Below are positions 57,870 to 64,000 of a stretch of DNA of 64,000 nucleotides, piece after piece. This stretch comes from Kappaphycus alvarezii (taxonomy: Eukaryota; Rhodophyta; Florideophyceae; Gigartinales; Solieriaceae), in contig NADL03000604.1 of the NCBI GenBank assembly GCA_002205965.3, positions 1,426,001-1,490,000 on the forward strand, written 5' to 3'. Each line of letters starts with the position of its first letter. Positions within the stretch are counted from its first letter, which is position 1. Both the position numbers and the translations under genes were made by a program. Under the pieces are notes generated by a model that was given only the letters and a program-made list of their open reading frames with translations, searched no databases and was not told where the DNA came from.

Positions 57870-58980
57870 CTGGATTACTTGGTCTCAACAGCGCTTAATT
57901 TGCCCTGGTTGATCATAACGGCAGTATAACGTTGCACGAATGCTGACACCATTGTTCGAAGCCCGCAATATTCCATGACGGCAATCTTCCTCCGCCTCGT
58001 GGCGATACATTTTGCGGTATCCTGGGGGAGCTGGAGGCTGGAGATGCTGATCTGACCACAAACATCAAATTACAAGGAGCGCCGTTCGATGCCTTCGGGA
58101 TCGGCATATAGGCCATAGTAAATTTGCTTCTTCAGGGTGGAACTTTCGAGCGCGGATGTCCCGACATCGGCGAGGTCGGTAGGGACGTGAGTAGGGGATC
58201 ACGGTGATAACTTCATTTCCTTGCGGGGAAGAAGCGAAGAAGGGTTCATCGATGGCGAGGTCGAGTTTACGTTGTTAGGCTGCCAGGGCTCGTTCTCGTG
58301 AGACAGACAGGCCAACGGAAGGTTTCGTAGGGTGGCGGTAGAGAGTGTCGCGTAAACAGTTGCGCAGTCCTACAGACCCTACCGCGCTCTTACAGACAGC
58401 GGCGAGGTGATTGGGTGCGTTGAGTATGGGGAGGTGCTGGGTGGAGCTTGTCGCGCACATTGGGCAAAGACGAAAGCCATCGAATATGTGGTTACAGAGG
58501 TGAACGTCAACTAAAATGCGTTAGAAATCGGCCTCGATGCAGTGGTCTTTGCTGGGTAACGGGAGGTTGTAGAATAGAGCTGATGAGGTCGAGGGTGAAG
58601 CGGCCACCCCGGGCACGGTGATGGGTGGAGGACGCCGGTGCTTGCTGTTGCACACGAAGTAAAGTATAGGTGTGGAGGTGTGCGTTTATTTCTTGTTTGA
58701 GATGACGGTGGTCGGAAGCATCCTATGGTGACGTCCTAAAGAAAAGGTTCCCTAGTTGGAGATCAAGGGGAACTTGAGGGCAATTGCCATGGGATCGTCC
58801 GCTGGAGCGAGGCGAGGAGGTATGCGTTTCGAAGTGGTGTGCGCCAAGAGCCTACGGTACGAGTGCCGAGATCGTGAAGAGAGATACCGTGTAGACGATG
58901 GTGTGAACTCTTCTCGTTTGGCGTAGGCCGAGGCCGCCCAAGTGCCAGGAACATATCCGACCGTATAGACACTTTGGAAT
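57870..58980 (-). other. GC-rich coding-like relic, unidentified
   Basis: The minus strand holds several open pieces in different frames that read like real protein: SIRSDMFLALGRPRPTPNEK at 58,972, LCNHIFDGFRLCPMC at about 58,490-58,440, and SSTQHLPILNAPNHLAAVCK to NCLRDTLYRHPTKPS. The composition contrasts sharply with the AT-rich DNA that starts at 58,980. A Cys-rich block (C..H, C..C) could be a zinc finger. Stops and frame changes are frequent. I do not recognise the family. Confidence 0.35.
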
Positions 58981-59985
58981 CATAAAATAACCTCTGAAAA
59001 TCATCTTCGAGATATTCTTTCTCTAGTTGGTTTTAGTCTCATCTGTGACTTTAACACCTGTTATATTCATAACTTGGAATTATTACTTGAAGATATAATT
59101 TTTACTTGTTTATAGTTCTTGATAAGGAATCAGCAACTATGATTTCCTTTCCTTTTATATGTTAAATTTTGATAAAAAAAAACTCTTGCACAAATTTAGC
59201 CAATCTGACTGGTTTACGCGATAGGATTTTCTGAGTATCCAAATATTTTAGTGAAAGATGATCAGATTTCCTTGCAAACTTTGAACCATGAACGTATAGT
59301 CTCCAAAACTTAAGGAATTAATGTCTACAGTACATTGGTTCTATTTCATGGGCATTGTATTTTTGTTACTTGTCGTTAAGTTAGTTGATGCCAAAGCCAC
59401 ATATCTACCACCAGTGTAATGTCGTTAAAACTGCTCTAATACCTCCTTGAGTAGAATCTGTCGCAAGTTAATACTGCAGGGTTTGGCCTGCACATCGCAA
59501 CAGAGGTGTTACAGCAAGCCTTTTCTGTAAATCATCGAAATAGTTTTGACTTTGTAGAGTTCAGTCAAATTTCACACCCTTTCCTGTGAGATCTGTTTAA
59601 GGACTAGCAATGTTAGCAAAACATTTGATAAATCTTCGTTATTAATTACAAATTCCCATAAAACTTTAAATTTAAACAATAGAAAGTGGTAGTTTCCAAT
59701 TTCGAATTGCCTCGGCTTACTTGGGATCTACCCATGTTACATCTTTTCCAATAATATATCCTAATTAATTAAACTAATACTGGAAATATTTTAAGATATT
59801 TTCCCAGAGGAATTCCCAGAGGAATTATCAAAGAAATCACCACAGAAAGGAGTGGTTAATATAATAGTAGAGTTACAAAAAGACACGAAACATAAGATTG
59901 GGCCATATCACTAGTTATCTCTGATTGAACTTGCTGAAATGAAAAAGAAAATTAATATCTTAATTTAATGTTTTATTCTCTTTAT
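58981..59985. other. AT-rich DNA left of gypsy relic 2
   Basis: Nothing recognisable. Short tandem duplication CCCAGAGGAATT twice near 59,803-59,830. Confidence 0.45.
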
Positions 59986-59989
59986 TTCT

Positions 59990-60560
59990 GGTTCTTGGAG
60001 AAACCCTGTATTGTTCGCTCTCAAGAAAATGGAGGATTGAGAAAACGCTTAGCCTATCGCCCAGTGAATAACAGGCAATCAAAAACCAAGTACCTCTTCC
60101 ACAGGTAGATGAATTAAGGGATGAAATAGGCGAAGAAACATTATCTTCCAGTCTTGATCTACAACTAGGATCTCATCAATTGTAATGTATAAGAACTATA
60201 TACCAAAAGGCCGTCTTTGAATTTGATATAGTCAGTTTGAATACTTGGTTACGCAATTTGGACTCTCAGGAGCGCCAGGATGTTTCCAAAAATTAATGAT
60301 TAACATTTTCTTTCTTACCTAGATAATTTTATTGTCGACTATATCAATGAAGTTCCTGTTTATAGCAAATCGAAAGAAGATCATCCAAAAAATATAGGTA
60401 CAGTTCTTCATGTATTGAAAAAAATTTATTGTACGCAAAATTATCCATATATTATTTCTCAAAATTCCAGGCTACATTTTTTACATGTTATTGGAAAAAA
60501 TTTCATAAGGGTCTATCCCAAGAAAATGGAAACGATAAAACACCCCCAGTGCAGTATTGT
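59990..60560 (+). pseudogene. Ty3/gypsy reverse transcriptase relic 2
   Basis: Over several + strand frames the RT blocks appear in order: NPVLFALKKM (about 60,003), GGLRKRLAYRPVNN (about 60,030), QVDELRDEI and SSSLDLQLGSHQL (about 60,100-60,183), FEFDIVSLN, VTQFGLSGAPGCFQKLM (about 60,248-60,295), DNFIVDYINEVPVYSKSKED (the YxDD region, about 60,323-60,382, with both Asp of the catalytic box altered to Asn-Glu), and VIGKNFIRVYPKKMETIK (about 60,490-60,540). Each frame is cut by stops. The copy is dead and independent of the gypsy relic at 2-5 kb. Confidence 0.72.
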
Positions 60561-62250
60561 GCCTATATGACTGCTTTGTAAGAAAAGTACTGCACTATGC
60601 GCCGCCCCGTATTGTCAGTCAATTGCTTTTGGGCAGAAGAAGAGTATTTTCTTGTGCAGATGCATGTTTGAGACTTTACTGTGATAGAGAAACGTTATCA
60701 AATCAATCATATGCTACCACGACTGAAATTAGATGCTGATTTGATGATGCCAAGAAATGAGCTCTGAGAACTGTGGCAGGGGATTGCAGCGAGGTCACCG
60801 TGCTGAGAATTGTGCCAAGAAATTGCAGCAGGATTTCCGTTGTAGTTTGGAGTACTGGGTAGTGACCATAGAGAACAATTGGCCTTACTCACAACCAGGT
60901 GAGTTGGCAATAAATAGTTAATACGACATACTCACCGTTTGAGGGGTCCAAATTGATACTGTAATCCTGCTATATATCTCTTTTAGGTTATTTATTCTTC
61001 TTTTTGATGGGGTTTATTTTTCTTTTCGTAGATATCGAAGCTGTAGCATGTGCGTAACGGGCGCAGAAATGTTTAAGAGAGGTCGTTTCAGCTCATCATC
61101 TCAGTTTGGAGGAATATTTTTCCTCATTTTGGATGTTCGGGAGACAAAGTACAACGGACATAGTGCAGTGACTTTTAAATTAGAAAAAATAGTATAGGCG
61201 TAGAATTTGTTCTGAAACTTTTCATGGTTGATTTCTTGCCCCTTATAATGCTAATTGCTTGCTCTTTGCGCTTAAATTAAGGTCTCTTTTATACGTAGGC
61301 GTTAACATTTCGCGGAGGAAAGTTGTGACTTTGCGTAATTTCTAAGATAGATTGAAAAAAGTTAAAGCTTTAAAGTTATTGATCGAGGTAAAATATTAGT
61401 ATGCTTTCTTCATATAATTTTTTCATGGTGACTAGTAACGGCATGCCGTAATAACCACAACATGAAAAATAATTGTCTCTTTCAACTTATTTTCAAATGC
61501 AGTATACAGAATGAAACCGACTCTTCAAAGAAAGCTCAATTTAATCATTACACTCCCACTCATAACATTTCACCTTTTTTATTGGAGGAATCTCTGGCGT
61601 TAACTGCTCCGATTTGAGTCACCATCAGAGGTCCCGGTTTTTCAGCCTCTTTCCTTGATATTTTTGCACTTCTTCAACTGAATATTTCCAATATAACCAA
61701 CCAATTTATGGACGACGAAATTCATGCAGATCATCTTTTCTTTCAGGAATCACCCTAATGCGGACTTTCCATGGAGTAACATAAACGAAAGCACGTTTCA
61801 TATTTTTCACTTCAAGTTTACTTACCATCTATAGAATTTCACGAAACAGAATTAATTTCAAAAAAAATGTGTCAGAGATTATATCTTCGCTACAAATTCG
61901 GGAGTTACATTTCATCGCTACGCTTCGAGTTTTCATTGGAGATATTTTTTCTGGTGTCTAATGGCTGTCATTTTTCTGGACTTCTTGATACAATTTTTCC
62001 ATCAGAGTCAACCAGTCACTCGGATATTCCCAATTAAACCCCTCCAACTCGATTTCGTATGGTTTCCTTCTTTTCTCTCGATTCGTGTGCCTGAAACCCA
62101 GCATTCTCTTTCAGAATTGCAAGGTCAGATACAGATAATGAGTCTTCCATAGTGAAGTCTATCACAATGTATTCGGTAGCACTGAGAATTATGCCTTCTA
62201 GATTTAGAGTTTATGTTCACCCGGAAATAGTTTTGACTTTTAGAAAGCTG
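60561..62250 (+). other. Possible 3' part of gypsy relic 2
   Basis: At about 61,540-61,615 the + strand reads FNHYTPTHNISPFLLEESLA, which resembles the 'NSS.HSATG.SPF.L.YG' end of the gypsy integrase core. Nothing else is firm. A two-unit imperfect direct repeat of about 40 bp (TGAGAACTGTGGCAGGGGAT / TGAGAATTGTGCCAAGAAAT) lies at 60,763-60,840. Confidence 0.35.
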
Positions 62251-64000
62251 CCTGGAATTTGCCAAATTCTGAAAAAAAATTCCGCAATCCACCAACTTTT
62301 CATGTTCAGTTAAGAGCCTAATGGGGCTACCAGGGATACCAAGATAAAGTATACATGTAAACGCACAATAAGTTTCATTAATAATTCTGAAGAAGGCTCC
62401 GTTCTCCGTAAAAAAAGGGAAGAAGATATAATTTTACTATCGTTGAGATCAGAGAATATCATCAAAATCACTTTTGCACCGAAAATGGCAGAAGATGTAA
62501 AGTATAGTTGCCGTAGTTTGTTGTACCATGAGACGACAAGAGAAAGGGATGGGGATATAATATACGACAGAGGATGTTTGTAGTTCCTTTGGGATGGTTC
62601 CGTGCCTCTACTCCTGCAAGAAAAAGTGAGCTGGTTATGTTTTTGGAAGTCTAAGTAACTCCCAAATTGTCGAGCACCTTTCGGGAAAATGCGCCTTTCC
62701 TTGGATTTGTAACCTCTACCTTTTTAATTTTACTTTACCGGATACTACATACGTAATTCAAAACATCAATTTTTTCTTTTCGGGACTTTATGATTACTTT
62801 TGATTTTTACAAATTTGTAGTTTTTTTGAACTACGTAGTCTTTCCCATTTTTTACCGCAAAATTTTGACTAATTTTATTTATCATACTCATAAAAGGAAA
62901 AATACTGGAAGAACAAACTTTCTTCCCCTTCTACACATTGCGTTCATCCAAAAAAATTAACCAATGCCTAAGTCTATATTGCCCGACACTGAAACCTTCT
63001 ATTCATTTACGCACACCTTGATTTTCTGGTAATTCAAAATAGTATCCCCGCAAAATAAATAATATACAATCCCGTGGTCCGGAAAGAATTATATGATACC
63101 CACTTAGTGCTATTCCATGGATTAAACAGTGATTGAAATTCGCGTTCTCATTGTGAAAAACATTTCATGTTTTTCTTCAAGTTAAACTGATCTATTGATG
63201 TACGCTACCTTGTTTGCAAAAACTTCCTGACTGATAAGTGTAAATATAAGCGTATCTTGCTACATTTCAACTCCAAAATTTTAGGAAGAAAAATACATGA
63301 AAGAAAATTCAAGGCCCGTAATCGAACCCGGAGAACAAAATCTATGTCAATTCTGCATGAATTATTTTGCCACCGCTGATCTTTGTTCATGAGTAAGACA
63401 GAATATATAGCGACAGAACTGCATAAAATTCATTTTCTTCTTCCCTAAATTAAACATAACTAACTAATTTGAATAAAGATAATTAAAATGTTTAACATAA
63501 TGCCTGAAATTCATTTGACTTCTATGATATATCTTTACTCTTCTGCAGATAAATGGTCTTCAAGCAAGTTCTTCAAAAAGCTTACTAACCAAAGTTATCC
63601 TTTAAGAAGAATGCACTTACGAATATCACGTATATTGGACAAATCTTGAGTACTAAGTTACAGGAGAAGTCGCTGGACGACTTTACAGTGCAGTCTTTAC
63701 ATAGATAGAATTCTCAGCAGGAAAAGGAGCTTACCTGATCGGTTGAAAATTAACAACCACTATTTCGAAAAAGCGGAGTGAGATGATTGATCAGTTCCCT
63801 TTTTCCGTTATATTATGCCTTAAATAAGTAATATAGCATTTGATTGGATAAATCAATCAATAAATTAGCGATGGATGACGAATGGTAATTTTTAATCAAA
63901 AATTGTCGGATCTTCTGCCAGCACGGGTATAAAAACAAAAGATATTAACTGACTTGCAATGATCCGACTTAAGTTAAACAAGGTAGTAGAAAATAAATAG
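62251..64000. other. AT-rich DNA to the window edge, no gene found
   Basis: No domain or long frame. On the minus strand near 63,320-63,336 CCGGGTTCGATTACGGG resembles a tRNA box B with T arm, but the stem does not pair well and no cloverleaf is evident; a decayed tRNA-derived SINE is possible. Confidence 0.4.

Noticed and set aside
63310..63400. Box-B-like string on the minus strand
   Set aside because: T stem mismatched, no acceptor or anticodon stem. At most a decayed SINE.

Overview
The window is nuclear DNA of an intron-poor, transposon-rich eukaryote. My best guess is a florideophyte red alga such as Chondrus crispus. Reasons: the few plausible host genes are compact (one has a single 118-bp GT-AG intron near its 5' end), they sit in short GC-richer islands, and the AT-rich DNA between them is filled with Ty1/copia, Ty3/gypsy, PIF/Harbinger and restriction-like-endonuclease (RLE) non-LTR remains. 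No bacterial operons, rRNA genes, confident tRNA genes or CRISPR arrays are visible. The species assignment is an inference.

Layout. 1-425: tail of a non-LTR reverse transcriptase frame. 2.1-5.4 kb: ruined Ty3/gypsy element. 5.4-13.9 kb: AT-rich DNA without a confident gene, holding one GC-richer unexplained block. 14.0-14.7 kb: broken gene of unknown family ('X'), + strand. 14.7-17.2 kb: R2-like RLE non-LTR retrotransposon, minus strand, tail-to-tail with X. 17.2-22.1 kb: nearly intact Ty1/copia element nested in that retrotransposon, with two 365-bp LTRs differing at two visible positions, a CTATG target duplication, a half-initiator-tRNA primer site and one nonsense codon. 22.8-23.4 kb: decayed RLE copy of a second lineage. 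24.5-26.8 kb: PH-domain protein kinase gene with a one-base frame break. 29.1-31.7 kb: Harbinger element 1. 32.8-35.1 kb: ruined nuclease/transposase-like gene. 35.1-42.0 kb: AT-rich, unassigned. 42.0-45.2 kb: a long foldback, GTACTGTAC-rich DNA, a tiny membrane-anchor ORF and a 461-codon coiled-coil gene. 48.5-49.5 kb: better preserved copy of the second RLE lineage. 49.5-54.4 kb: dispersed repeats and short coding-like fragments. 54.85-57.4 kb: Harbinger element 2, with two tail-to-tail ORFs and TTTGCC-rich ends. 57.4-57.9 kb: second X/RLE junction fragment. 58-59 kb: unidentified coding-like relic. 60.0-60.6 kb: second Ty3/gypsy relic. The rest is AT-rich and unassigned.

There is no pathway here. 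Most genes are transposon proteins, intact or broken. Host gene candidates are the kinase (25149-26807, minus), the coiled-coil protein (43812-45197, minus) and a few ORFs under 70 codons. The most interesting observations are the repeated tail-to-tail junction between family X and the R2-like retrotransposon, with a third X end lacking the retrotransposon, and the young copia element primed by a half-tRNA.
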